The notes below the pieces were generated by a model, which saw only the letters and a list, made by a program, of their open reading frames with translations, was not told the origin of the DNA and did no database searches. Source: Symmetrospora coprosmae (Eukaryota; Basidiomycota; Cystobasidiomycetes; Symmetrosporaceae). From it: a stretch of 64,000 nucleotides of DNA. How positions within the stretch are numbered: position 1 is the stretch's first letter; the number at the start of each line of letters is the position of its first letter. A program made the position numbers and the translations under genes. Below are positions 47,753 through 58,057 of this stretch, piece after piece. The DNA is taken from NCBI GenBank assembly GCA_008802785.1, contig VUYT01000004.1:682001-746000 (forward strand). Direction: 5' to 3'.

Positions 47753-49072
47753 ATGTCGACAGTGGATCCACAAAAGCTAGCACGGCGTCTGAGCAGCGTC
47801 AAGAACATCCTCCTCGTCCTCTCTGGCAAGGGCGGGGTCGGCAAGTCGTCCATGTCGGTGCAGCTGGCTCTCTCGCTGCTTGCAGGAGCTGGCATGACGC
47901 CCGACGACGACGACGACGACGGAGGAGGAAAGCCACTCCGGATTGGGCTGCTCGATATCGACCTCACTGGCCCCAGCATACCGCGCATGCTGGGTCTCGA
48001 TGGCCAGAGCGTGCATCAGTCCAACGATGGCTGGGTCCCCGTCTACCTGCCCATTCAGCACCTAAAGGCGAGCGTCCCGCCGCAGAGTGATGCAACTTTC
48101 GCCACCAAAGGCGGGCCGGAGCAGCAGCAGCAGCAGGATGGGCAAGGAGCGGGGGCTGTAGAAGGTGCCAATGGCCATAGTGCTAGCTCCGAGGTCGAAG
48201 ATGGTGCGAGGTCTTCCACGAACCGGCAGCGTCGGCGGCGCAACAACACCAAGGACGAATTCAAGGTCATGTCCATCGGCTTCCTCCTCAAAGACTCGCG
48301 CCAAGCCGTCGTATGGCGAGGGCCCAAGAAGTCAGCCATGATCCGCCAGTTCCTTGCCGATGTCCGCTGGGGCGAGCTCGACTGGCTCGTCATCGACACT
48401 CCTCCAGGTGCGTGCGGGCACAGGTCGAGCATGCCTGCTGAAAGACCAGCGCTCATACTGTTCTGTTTTGCACCTCCCACGACAGGGACATCGGACGAGC
48501 ACATATCGCTCCTGGAGAATCTCCTCCCCGCGTTGCAGGCTACGTCGTCCACCACCACACTCAACTCTGTGCTCGTGACGACCCCGCAAGCCGTCTCGCT
48601 CTCGGACGTCTCCAAGGAGCTCTCCTTCACCCGCCGCGTCGGTCTACCCGTCCTTGGACTCATAGAGAACATGTCGGGCTACGTCTGCCCACACTGTGGT
48701 GACATCACCAACATCTTTGGCAAAGGCGGCGGAGAGGAGTTCTGCCGCCTCGAGAGCGAGAAGGTCGACAGGGCCGAGCAAGCTGCTGCAAGTGCGGCTG
48801 TGGTGCCAGCAGCCAGCGGCACGGAAGCTCCTGCAAAGCGACTCAGGTTCCTTGGGAGGGTCCCAGTCGATCCCGACTTTGTCAAGGTCGTCGATGGTCC
48901 TGGCGAACAGGGGCTCGGCTTGCTGGAGCGCTACCTTCAGACGCAGAGTAGCAAGATTCTGGCCGACATCGCGGAAGGCATCCACGTCGCTGTTGATGCG
49001 GAGCGCAAGCAGCCGGCCGCCGCAGCCGAACTCACGGAGAAAGACGTTTCTGGTCTTAGCGTGTCGGCTTGA
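47753..49072 (+). CDS. CFD1: cytosolic Fe-S cluster assembly ATPase CFD1/NUBP2
   Basis: P-loop NTPase scaffold that works with Nbp35 to build 4Fe-4S clusters for cytosolic and nuclear proteins. Two exons (47753-48407, 48486-49072) join in frame to 413 residues. The start MSTVDPQKLARRLSSVKNIL leads into the deviant Walker A GKGGVGKSS. Then come DIDLTGPSIPRMLGL, KVMSIGFLL, VVWRGPKKSAMIRQFL and LDWLVIDTPPGTSDEH. The bridging-cluster cysteines are in GYVCPHCGD. A Gln-rich and Arg-rich low-complexity insert of about 50 residues (48088-48254) interrupts the usual fold and makes the protein about 100 residues longer than yeast Cfd1. The 78-nt intron is in frame and free of stops. The lack of an N-terminal 4-Cys cluster separates it from Nbp35. 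Confidence 0.93.
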   Translation: MSTVDPQKLARRLSSVKNILLVLSGKGGVGKSSMSVQLALSLLAGAGMTPDDDDDDGGGKPLRIGLLDIDLTGPSIPRMLGLDGQSVHQSNDGWVPVYLPIQHLKASVPPQSDATFATKGGPEQQQQQDGQGAGAVEGANGHSASSEVEDGARSSTNRQRRRRNNTKDEFKVMSIGFLLKDSRQAVVWRGPKKSAMIRQFLADVRWGELDWLVIDTPPGACGHRSSMPAERPALILFCFAPPTTGTSDEHISLLENLLPALQATSSTTTLNSVLVTTPQAVSLSDVSKELSFTRRVGLPVLGLIENMSGYVCPHCGDITNIFGKGGGEEFCRLESEKVDRAEQAAASAAVVPAASGTEAPAKRLRFLGRVPVDPDFVKVVDGPGEQGLGLLERYLQTQSSKILADIAEGIHVAVDAERKQPAAAAELTEKDVSGLSVSA

Positions 49073-49811
49073 AGAGATCGACGGGGTTCAGCAAGAGCTC
49101 CTATGGATCAGTGGGCGGCTCGAAATCTTGTTGTTGTCACACTCGCTGAGCTTTGCAGCCTCTTGCTCAACTCGATGAGCCCTCTCACCGTCTGGGTCTG
49201 CTGGTCTCTTCTCGCACCACTGGTACTGACGCCCGATTTCCAGTCACACTGGCCCAACGCAAGTACCATGAGCGTTCCCGTACTGGCTCCGCTCGTCATC
49301 GCCTTGCAGCACCGCCGAGACGTCTGGAGTCGCCAACTCTGGCGCTGGCAGACCGGGCTAGCCAGAGGCTTCTGTGGCGAAAAGCTGCTAATGCATGAAG
49401 AAGCTGGACCCAGACTCGGATAGCCCCTTTATCTTGCCAGTGATATTGCAATCCCGTGCCGCATGGGCGTTCTGACCGACGTTCCCGAGTCTCCGACGGT
49501 CCTATCGGGCGGAATGCCGACCCCCTTTTCCCCTCCTCAGCCCGGGAATGTGGGCGGAGAGAGCCAGGAGGTCTCCGTCGGCCGTACCGCAACGCTGGTA
49601 AAAGGAAAGGCGCTCGCATGGCTGCTCTTTCCTCTCTCCACTCATCAGCTCTTCTCCCGCTGCACTCTACCCTTGTGTCCTGGCTCTTTGGCAATCCGCT
49701 ATCAGCCTCTTACACCTCCGACTGCGCACGGACGACCCCTTACATCAGGACGTCTCCACCTTTCGACAAGGCACTACCACACACTCGATACGCTCCACTT
49801 TCGAATTCACC
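49073..49811. other. intergenic region, no gene recognised
   Basis: About 740 bases between co-oriented genes. Several short frames exist on both strands but none shows family motifs, consistent splicing or codon bias. C/T-rich stretches just before 49812 suggest the 5' UTR of the next gene. Confidence 0.4.
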
Positions 49812-51361
49812 ATGCCTTATATTCCTAAGTTCTGCAGAAGCATCGCCACTGCTTGTCACATCCTTAAACCCGAGCCGGTGAGTACCTTCTATCGTAGCTT
49901 CAGCTCGCTATCATACACCGACCCTGATGCTCACTTTCCATCGTTCAACGCCACTCGCAGTATGTTGTCGGGCCTCCTCCATATACGTTTGATGACTACA
50001 ACGCCATTATGGGGAAGGTAGAGACGCAAAGGCAAGACAAGGCCAAGCGTATCGCGCGCGCGCACACGCGTGCTCAGATCGAGGACGAGGAGTTTGGCTG
50101 CTTCGAAGCCATGGCCATCTCCCGCTCGCCTTCGCTCGCCTCCTCGGGCGGGTCTTCCCCGAACATGTCGACCGCCTCCCCACCGGCCGCCAGAAGCACG
50201 TCTTCAAAAGTGCGCACGGAGGAGTACACGATCCTAGGATGGCGGCGAAAGCGGCGTGTCGTTCAGCAAGCCTCGACCGGCTCTCCCGCTGCACGGTCGC
50301 CGACCACCCCGGCACGATCGCCTCCAAGCTCCTCAGCATCTTCCTCAGCCACTTCGCTCACCTCGTGCCTGGCCAAATCGTCGAGATCGTCGCACAGTAC
50401 GGCATCGACATCCGCCACCACGCACAACGGCTCGCCCACGTCGAGCCCGAAGCGAAAGTCTGTGCGATTTGGAGACTTGGGCCCATGTCAGGAGGACTGC
50501 CTGGAACCCATCTCCTTCCTGAAGAACCCTCCGCTTATGGGCCCGATTCAACTCGGTAGGGTGGTAGAGACTTCTCGCGTCCCCACCACGCCCGCCTGGA
50601 TCGCTCCCTCGGCGTCTGGCCCATGCTCGCCGAAAAGCTTGCCAGCTGCAGCCCCGTCGACCACGCCCATGCCTACCTTTGAGCTCTGTGTCTTCCGCGA
50701 CTGCCGTGGGGCGTACGAGCGCCGCGACCTAGACCTTCGCACCAATTTCGTCATAGCCGAGCCGCTCCTCCCCGGGACGTCTTCCACAAAGGACGATGGA
50801 ACAGTCACCACCCATTACCGGAGCACTGCCGCAAGGAAGCAGAGATGGTCCCCTGACTGCTTCATCTATGGCCCGCGAGAGGTCAACCTGGCCGGCGACA
50901 AGGCGTGCGCCGACGTGGCGAGCGTCAGTGATGACAGGCCGTCTCCTTCGAACATCGACATGGGCGACAACGAGGACACTGTCGTCATCGAGGGCGTGCC
51001 CGGTATCGAGGTGCAGCGACTTTGGGGGAGCCTTGCGTACCATGACGGCTGGGCAGAACGCATCGAAAACCTCGCAGCTCTGCACCGAGGGGCCCTTTCC
51101 GCGGAGCGTATTACGCTGCGGCAGGCCCACATCGCTGCCTTGCTCAAGCGAAGCTGCTTTTACGTGGACCTCGAGCACTCGTCGAGGAGCCAGACTTGGA
51201 TCGTCACCGTGTCTCGCCTAAACAGCACGGCGAGAAATCCGCACATGGATCGCGACGACCGTGCCATGTTCTGCATCGGAAGACTCTACTCCGCAATCTA
51301 CAGTGCCGCCCGCTTGGCCGGCCACTACCATGAATGTGCACCCTTCTGCGCGTGGGACTGA
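49812..51361 (+). CDS. unrecognised 488-residue protein
   Basis: Two exons (49812-49877, 49961-51361) join in frame. The N-terminus is short and basic (MPYIPKFCRSIATACHIL), followed across the splice by YVVGPPPYTFDDYNAIMGKV. A long Ser/Pro/Thr-rich linker follows, with KRKSVRFGDLGP, which resembles a PP1-docking RVxF-type site (KSVRF). The C-terminal 150 residues look folded: VQRLWGSLAYHDGWAERIEN, ITLRQAHIAALLKRSCFYVD, DRAMFCIGRLYSAIYSAARL, with CxxFC-type cysteines at the very end (HECAPFCAWD). I do not recognise the family. PP1 regulatory association is inference from one short motif. Confidence 0.6.
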
Positions 51362-51602
51362 AGTTATGACTCCCCACTTGTTTATAGTTCGTCATTTACG
51401 GAAGCTTTTGCAGTGGATCGTGGGATAGATCGTGTTTGTATATAGAACAGTCTAGAGCAGTACTGCGATGATTCACACCTTCCCTAACTGTACTGTACAT
51501 CACACGTAACCGAGTCCGTCATCCATATCTACATCATGCCATGGCATTGCTTTTGCTCTAATGCACGATGGATTTTTGCCATTGCAGGCTAGCTATACGA
51601 AT

Positions 51603-52882
51603 TCAGGCTTGACGCGCTGAGAACGCTACTGCGATCTCCGCTGCCGTTGCTCGCAGCTTTCGACGCTCGCAAGCCTGCAAGCCGTCCTGTTTCCATCGTT
51701 GCGCTGCCTCCGGAGTCAGGACTCTCGGGGCTGCGGTGAATCGCGGCATCCTCTTCAGGCCCGGCAGCCCTTCTGGTTCGCCGAGACTGGCTATCAACGA
51801 CCAGCATACGAGTTCGTCTCGAATGTCGTCAATGTCTAGATATTGAACGGTGTCGGGGATGGCGTAGGCGAGATCTCGGCCGTTCAGCGGTGCTTCACTC
51901 TTGGACACCTCGCTCGCCAAGTTGTCCTCCGAGAACGCGAGAGGTGCCTTCCTTTGGGGATGAGCAGGCTCGAGGCTCAGCCTCCACACCCTCGGGCAGC
52001 CTTTGAGTATCTGTACAACTGCAGCATCGCTGAATTGGCGCAAGGCGAGCCGCTCCAGCGTTGAGAACTGGTAGGTACCCCATTGCTCAACGGTGGCGCT
52101 CAGTGAGCTCGAGCCATCGGCGCACAGTGATAGTGACCGCAACTGGCGTGCGTGCTGGAGAACCAGCACAGAGAGGACGTCTTGGCTGATGGGCCCGACC
52201 GGCGTGATGGACAGGCTTTCTAGCTTGGACATGTGCCAATCCTCGGCCTGCGTCCACCCATGCGATGATGCCAGACTGACCCTGTAGATGGCCAGGACCC
52301 TGAGACGGTCCTTGCACTGGTGCAACGCCTGCTGGACGAAGTCCACCGGGACGATAGCAAGCTCAAGCGACGTCAGGTTGGCTAGCGGGATGGCCGCGAC
52401 CAGCTTGGCCTCCTCTCTGAGCGACGGCAGCTCGAAATCGAACAGGGTGAGGCGTTGCAGATTGTGCAGGCTGGATAGCACGTCGCAGATAGGGAAGGAG
52501 TGGGCAGCGTCGCAGTTGAGGAAAAGTGATGTAACCAGCAGCGCGCCCGATGGATTCTCGCCGAGGGCCCGCGCCAGGAGACCGACCTCGTGCCTGTAAC
52601 TGACACGGACGTGTCGAAAGAGGTTCTGGCGAGCGGGCTGTATGTGTGCAGGTCTGGGCAGTTCAGATCGCTGGCCGCGAGCTGGATCAGGGTGGCGAAC
52701 CGCAGGCCCACCTGAGACCAGTCGCAGCTATTGATTCTGCATAGCTTTGCCATGTCGCGGAGAGACCAGAGAGGGCCACCGCAGTGCGAGAGAATCTCGC
52801 AGATGATGTCATTCGGGATGGTCCTGTACTGCCCGGAGGTTGGGCAGGTCTCCACAACAGCCATATCCTCTGCCGGATCCAA
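51603..52882 (-). CDS. F-box protein with leucine-rich C-terminal region
   Basis: Likely substrate adaptor of an SCF ubiquitin ligase. Two exons (52882-52712 and 52625-51603) join in frame across an 86-nt intron to 397 residues. Exon 1 holds the F-box (YRTIPNDIICEILSHCGG, LRDMAKLCRINSCDWSQ). The splice gives NLFRHVRVSYRHEVGLLARA, the usual 'LYR.V.+' strand after the box. Leucine-rich segments follow (LHNLQRLTLFDFELPSL, NLTSLELAIVPVDFV, KLESLSITPVG, RQLRSLSLCAD, TLERLALRQFSDAAVVQIL, PRVWRLSLEPA), spaced like degenerate LRRs. An alternative start is 52864 (MAVVETCP). Such proteins are numerous and diverse in basidiomycetes; target unknown. Confidence 0.8.
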
Positions 52883-53188
52883 GAATAATGGGTGGTGAGG
52901 CGAAGTTCAAGGAGAATTGGGTATTCGGAGATGATCCTATGTGCGAATCAATCTCATCCGGATCTTGCGACCTCGCTGCTGTTGGCGAAAGCAAAAAGTC
53001 TGGTGTGCGGAGACGAGGCCGAGCTGGCTCTCGGGAGGAGGCTGCCGCCGAGGACCGAGCCCGGACGAGCGCAGCGCAACGCAGCCAGCCTCCATTGAGC
53101 AGCCAACACACGTCCTCCCTCGAAAGGCGTCAGCGTCAATTCACCCTGCCAAGAGATACGCATCGCATCACATAGCAGCCATCTGATC
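52883..53188. promoter_or_regulatory. divergent intergenic region
   Basis: 306 bases between the divergent starts of the F-box gene and ARPC3. No specific element recognised. Confidence 0.4.
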
Positions 53189-54014
53189 ATGCCTGTCAGT
53201 GGTCATGCCCGCTGCAGCGAGCCGCCGCCAGTGGGGGAAACGGGTCGCTCGCACGCACGCGCTGATACCGACCGAGATCTACTGTGGCCAACACTATACC
53301 CCCGCAGGCATACCACTCGAGCTACAATGACGCAGCAGAGTACAGTATTTCTGGCAACACCGCCATCCTGCCGCTGAAGACGAGGATCCGCGGGCCGGCA
53401 CCTAGCATGGGTGCGTCCGTCACGCACGTCACGGGTCTCGAGCCGTCAAGACCAGCCAGTGCTTGCAGCTAATGCGTGCACGGCTGTACGTCTTGCTTGC
53501 ACAGAGGACCCATCGCAGCCGGATATCATCGATGAAGCCATCACCCTGTTCCGCGCCAACTCCCTCTTCCGCAACTTCGAAATCAAGGGCGCTGCCGACA
53601 GGACGCTCATCTACCTCATCCTCTACATTTCGGATTGCCTAAACAAGATTGCCTCGCCCGCAGCGCGGAACTGGACGCCTAATGAGGCAGTCAAGCAGCT
53701 CACCACACTTGCCCTCGAGAACTTCTCCTTGCCCGGTGACGCCGGGTTCCCCCTCAATACGGCTTTCCAGGCGCCAAAGAGCAGGAGTGAGGCCGATACG
53801 CTCAGGCAGTACCTCAGTCAGTGCAGACAAGAGATGGCACCCAGATTGGTTGAAAAGGTGTATGGGGAAGACGGCAAGCCGAGCAAGTGGTGGATGGCTT
53901 TTCAAGTGGGTCCGCTTTGGCTATTGCTACCCTTTCATGCTGGGCTTCGCGCTAATCAAGGCAGCTCCCGCGCAGAAACGGCGGTTCATGGGCAAGTCGC
54001 TGTCTGGGCCATAG
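53189..54014 (+). CDS. ARC18: Arp2/3 complex subunit 3 (ARPC3/Arc18)
   Basis: 21-kDa subunit of the actin-nucleating Arp2/3 complex, needed for cortical actin patches and endocytosis. Four exons (53189-53194, 53308-53410, 53505-53905, 53976-54014) join in frame to 182 residues. Exon 1 is only 6 nt (ATGCCT) followed by a GTCAGT donor; it restores the family start MPAYHSSYNDA. Downstream: TAILPLKTRIRGPAP, DIIDEAITLFRANSLFRNFE, IKGAADRTLIYLILYISDCL, PLNTAF, DTLRQYLSQCRQEMAPRLVE, KPSKWWMAFQ and the C-terminus KRRFMGKSLSGP. All are strongly conserved in the family. The gene ends about 170 bp before the convergent membrane-anchored protein gene. Confidence 0.95.
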
Positions 54015-54186
54015 CCAGTGTGCTCGAGGCGCCTTGTTGTACAGCAGTCAAGAGACTGCTTGCTGCAACTTTAGCATTCCTTGGTTTCCGGTCTATGCGA
54101 CCATGCGACGACATGCGGTGGGTTGGTGACTACAACATCAACATCATAAGCGGTCGAACTTTAACGTATGGGCAAATAGAGAGGCG

Positions 54187-55816
54187 TCATGCCATTGCCG
54201 GCTGGAGAGACTCGTGAAGGTAATGCAGCAGCATGTCTGCCGCCAAGAAGTTGGCGCCGCTCTCAGCTTTCCAGTGGATCGCATCAAGATAGTCGGTGTA
54301 GCCGTGGATCTTGGGTGCCCCTGAGCAACCATCATCGACGATGTCAGCTGACGTACGAGTTGAGTACTGGGCCTCGACTTACATTCCAATACAGGAACGC
54401 CCAGCTTGTGCATCAGAATACGGGTCGATTGGTTGATCTGCTCAACATCGCTGGAACCCGTCATGCCCTCGCCTGCCTTGCCCGTATGGGCGTTCATGGA
54501 ACGCAGATGGGCCGGCTTCCACATGATCTGCGTTTGTGGGTAGCGCTTGCGGAGGTGCTGAACCATCTCTGACACCCGCTTGCGATGGTAGGCCAGCTCG
54601 GAGTAGCTGTAGCCTTCCCGGTCATACGGCAGGACTGGGTTATGGTCGTACTTTCCTGCCCTGTTCAGCGAGAGCAGACAGATAATTATCGGCTCAGTCC
54701 CTATACATCTGCCGACGCGCATCTCGGAGTCGCCCACCTATATCCCAGGAGCACGGTGTCCCAGTAATTTGAGTCGAAGACGAAGAGACCCGGTGTCCCG
54801 TCGATCTCGGCTCGGCGGGAGTGCAGCTCGTCCAAGCGCTTCTCGAATTGGTACGGCGGCTCTTGCTTGCCGATTTGGGGAGCCATTTCAGCCTCTTCTT
54901 CCTTAACGATGCCAAAGTGAAACCAAGTGGACATGGTGAAGTTGAGAGCCGGTATCTTGCAGATGGTGTGGTTGTGCAGCGAGAACTCGAAGGTAGCTGC
55001 ACCAGGTGCTTGAAAGGCGCAAAAGCCTGCGACAATTCCGCTGCAGTGCGAGTCACAGCTGAGCACGACGTGCTTGTCGCGCATAAAGGCGAGTTCCGTT
55101 CGCTTCTCGGCGTCTGGCTCGCCTACCCAGCGCAGGTAAGGAGGTGCCGCCCGGGCGAGAGCTGATGAAGGCGGGCCAGAGGTCGAGTCGAGCTCGACAT
55201 TCTCGTACAAATTGTCGACGTCGTATGGAATGAAGCGCGTTTCCTTGACCTTCTTGGACCACCAGACGTCTATTGGAGGGGTAGAGCCAAGTCAGTGGAT
55301 CGTTGAGGACGCTTTCGCATTGAGAGACGTAGCTCACAGCCTGGTTGCCTGTACGGATCCTCGGGGCTGGCTATTCGCAATCCCAGCACTATCTGGCTCC
55401 TGCCGAGTACGCGCGAGGGCACCTTGGCCCTGACCACCTGCACTAGTCTCTGTGCTGCCGGGACCGCTGGCTGCATGAGCCGTGAAGTGGCAAAAAAGCC
55501 AGGATATCAGCGTGGAAGCTAGCGAACGACCGCATAGACATGTACGCACGCTAGACACGGCTTCAATGCTTTCAGGAAGACCTGGTACCTCTCGCAAGCT
55601 GAGAACCCCCAGTACTCCGATGGTGAAAACGATGAGGGCAAGACCACCGGCGAGAGACCGGGTCTTGCGCATCGACGTCACGGAGCTGGCGCGTCGACCG
55701 AACATAGCGAGTTTTGTGAGTGAATAGTGCAGAGGAGACATGCAACAGGGGCGGACGCACCGTAGAGCAGCCTGCGTGGGACTGAGTGTCCGCTGGAGCC
55801 CAGATGCAGTCTTCAT
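54187..55816 (-). CDS. type-II membrane protein with SGNH/PC-esterase-like domain
   Basis: Multi-exon minus-strand gene. Start 55816 (MKTASGLQRTLSPTQAAL) is followed, after a probable intron, by MRKTRSLAGG and one hydrophobic span (LALIVFTIGVLGVLSL), so an N-in signal anchor is likely. The lumenal part has SKKVKETRFIPYDVDNLYEN, VVLSCDSHCSGIVAGFCAFQ, STWFHFGIV, FVFDSNYWDTVLLG, YSYSELAYHRKRVSEMVQHL, QIMWKPAHLRSMNAH, and near the end GYTDYLDAIHW, where Asp and His resemble the DxxH dyad of SGNH hydrolases. Related folds acylate or deacylate surface glycans in fungi and plants. The catalytic Ser block is not certain ('SCDSHCSG' is a candidate), so activity is inference. Exon borders in the N-terminal third are not resolved. 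Confidence 0.6.
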
Positions 55817-57049
55817 TTCCAGATGCGACTGAAGTGGTCGCTTGCCAAAGTCGAGGGTAGCACGGCTGGAAAGACGCAAATGCTCAAGTGCAGGGACGTC
55901 GTCGACTGCTGCACGAGCTAGTCGTACAGCCCTGCATCATGCTAAACGCCTAGGGTTCAGAATAAATCGAGCAGTTCTTTCGGATGCAGGGCCGCCGAGC
56001 ACAACTGCGCGATCAGGCACAGCTGAGCTGTATGCGCGCGAGTTGGGCTGATGTCGAGATTGTGAGGCCATCAAGCAGGCGCCGCAGCGTATGTACAGTT
56101 CTGCCTTGCATACATGCATCTGCAGGGATATCGACCAGCCTCCAGCTCTAGAACTCGTCGTTTATGAGTGGCAGGACCCTGACAGGTCCGAGAGTGCGTC
56201 CTGCCATTCGCGTCTTGTCAGGCGAGCGGAAGCATCGCGGCCCAGATCCGATGGCGCCCCCGTAATCTCAGCTCGCCATCAGGGCTCTCCGCGCGCGCTA
56301 GCCTTTCGATCTCCTGCGGTTGTTCGGCCATACAGATAGTTCGGCACACTGCAGTGCATCCTTGACAGCGGGACATGGTGATCGCCTACGACTTGATTTT
56401 CGGCGCACGGTACCGTATCTCGACATGGCGAGCGAGGGACTGCAGCAGACCAGGAACCCAGAACGGCTGGCCACATTGCACGTGCCGGCTGAGTCAGCTG
56501 TGGACTGCATGGCAGATTCGCGACCTGCAGTTCGCGAGCGACCTTCGTGAGCGTCTCATGCATTCACAAAGCTTCATACAGAGCTTTTGCACAACAACGA
56601 TGTCGGAATATCGCAACCTGGCTACACATACTGCTGATCGTGATGGGGATTTTGTCCATAGCTCGCTTGGTCGCCTTCAACTAACAATGCACCGGCATCC
56701 ACCGGTGTGCCCATCCCTTGACCGCTTGGCAGCCGCCTTCTTTGGCTTTACTGGTTCTGGCAGAATCGCCAGATACGTATTCCTGCGCAGTCAGCAGCGT
56801 TGGTGGATCTGGCTCGCAGGGTAACGGGGAATGACACGCACCTGCTGCAACCGCATCGCTTGGCCGAATATTCAAGTGAACTACCGTCACCTCGCCTTGC
56901 CGGATGTTATTGTCTGTCGTATCCTGTACATCAGCTTTGCGAGTGTAGAGCGATAAGAGACAAGGTGTCGAGTCTGGCTCACACTGCAGAGTCGTGCCCG
57001 GTTCCAGGATCTTGCCCCTGCACAATCTGTGGAGCACACCAAGGGAACG
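55817..57049. other. 1.2-kb region without a supported gene
   Basis: Longest gene-free stretch in the window. Short frames on both strands have no family motifs or consistent splice signals. It is upstream of the SGNH-like gene and downstream of the small gene at 57050, both on the minus strand, so much of it could be promoter and 3' UTR. No repeat, tRNA or transposon feature was recognised. Confidence 0.4.
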
Positions 57050-57726
57050 TTAGAGCTCTTTGATCGCCTGCAGGATCGTCTGGGCCGTATTCCACAATTC
57101 GCTAAACCCACAATCGCAAACGCGTTACGCTGTCAGGACGTTCTTCCGCCCAAGCTGGCAGGTATAACCGGTGAGGGGACAGTCAGTAGTGCGATAGATA
57201 CTCTTGCGCTGCGCACGCACCTCCTGGCCAGTCCGCGTATATCCGCGCCGTCACGTCTTCGACCAGCGCATTGTGGGGCAGGTTCAGGCGTTGGCGGCCA
57301 CCGGACTGAATAAGCTGTGATGGGAAAAGGGTGTATAGCGCAGGGTGAAGAAGGTACATCAGCACATCGATGATGTGCAAGTCCAGTCTGCCACTCCTGG
57401 AGCTTCGTGAGCCTCACAAGCTCAATGGAGACGTCGTCGTTGGTGGCAGCCGGCGCTTGTGGCACCGGTGCAGCAGGTACCGACACAAAGGAAGGCGGCA
57501 TGCTATTTGACAGGTCGTCATGACCTAGCGCTACTGCTTCTGCTGCTGTTCCGTGAGCGCCCGTCGAGTCCGCCGTAGATGCATTGTCGCCGCCCAACTC
57601 TTGCCCGAGCTGCGACGCTTGCAAGGGGTCCTTCAGGCGACCGAAAGCTGCGACGTCACTCTGCGCAGCCGTTTCTGCAGTTGTGGTGCGCATCAATGGC
57701 GCAGTGTTGGCTGCCGACGCTGCCAT
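57050..57726 (-). CDS. small unresolved protein-coding gene
   Basis: Likely spliced minus-strand gene. The start at 57726 gives MAASAANTAPLMRTTTAE and an Ala/Ser-rich first part ending DDVSIELVRLTKLQEW. A protein-like block in another frame follows (LDLHIIDVLMYLLHPALYTL, FPSQLIQSGGRQRLNLPHNA, LVEDVTARIYADWPGG). A splice using a GTGCGC donor then gives ELWNTAQTILQAIKEL and a stop at 57050. The join between the first and second blocks (near 57385-57400) is not explained by a standard intron I can find, so either the first block belongs elsewhere or the intron is unusual. No family recognised. Confidence 0.4.
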
Positions 57727-58057
57727 GGCGCAGTCGAGGAGGCAGCGAAGCCCGCGCCTCCGAGCAGGCTTCGGGCCAGCCTGGTCGAGTGGCCTCGCAG
57801 CGAGAGACACGAGCGGCTATGGCAGGCTCGACTGGCAGAGACGATTGCCGAAGAGATGTTGCGTAGATTGACAAATGCTGTCCCGATTGAGCGGTCGCGA
57901 AGAGCAAAGGGTCAAATGAGCTCCGAGTGAAGTGGCGGAAGCAGGCGAGCCCTTTGCTCGAGCGCCCAGGTAAGCTGTCGTGACATGCGCATCTCGGCAT
58001 CACTTCGATTCGTTGCGCACAGCGGCATGACTACTTCGTCTACAAGTCGAAGTCGCT
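57727..58057. other. intergenic region
   Basis: About 330 bases between the start of the small gene and the 3' end of the P5B ATPase, both on the minus strand. Nothing recognised. Confidence 0.4.

Noticed and set aside
49103-49423. Open frame downstream of CFD1
   Set aside because: Composition and lack of any motif fit chance openness in GC-rich DNA; no splice or start evidence.
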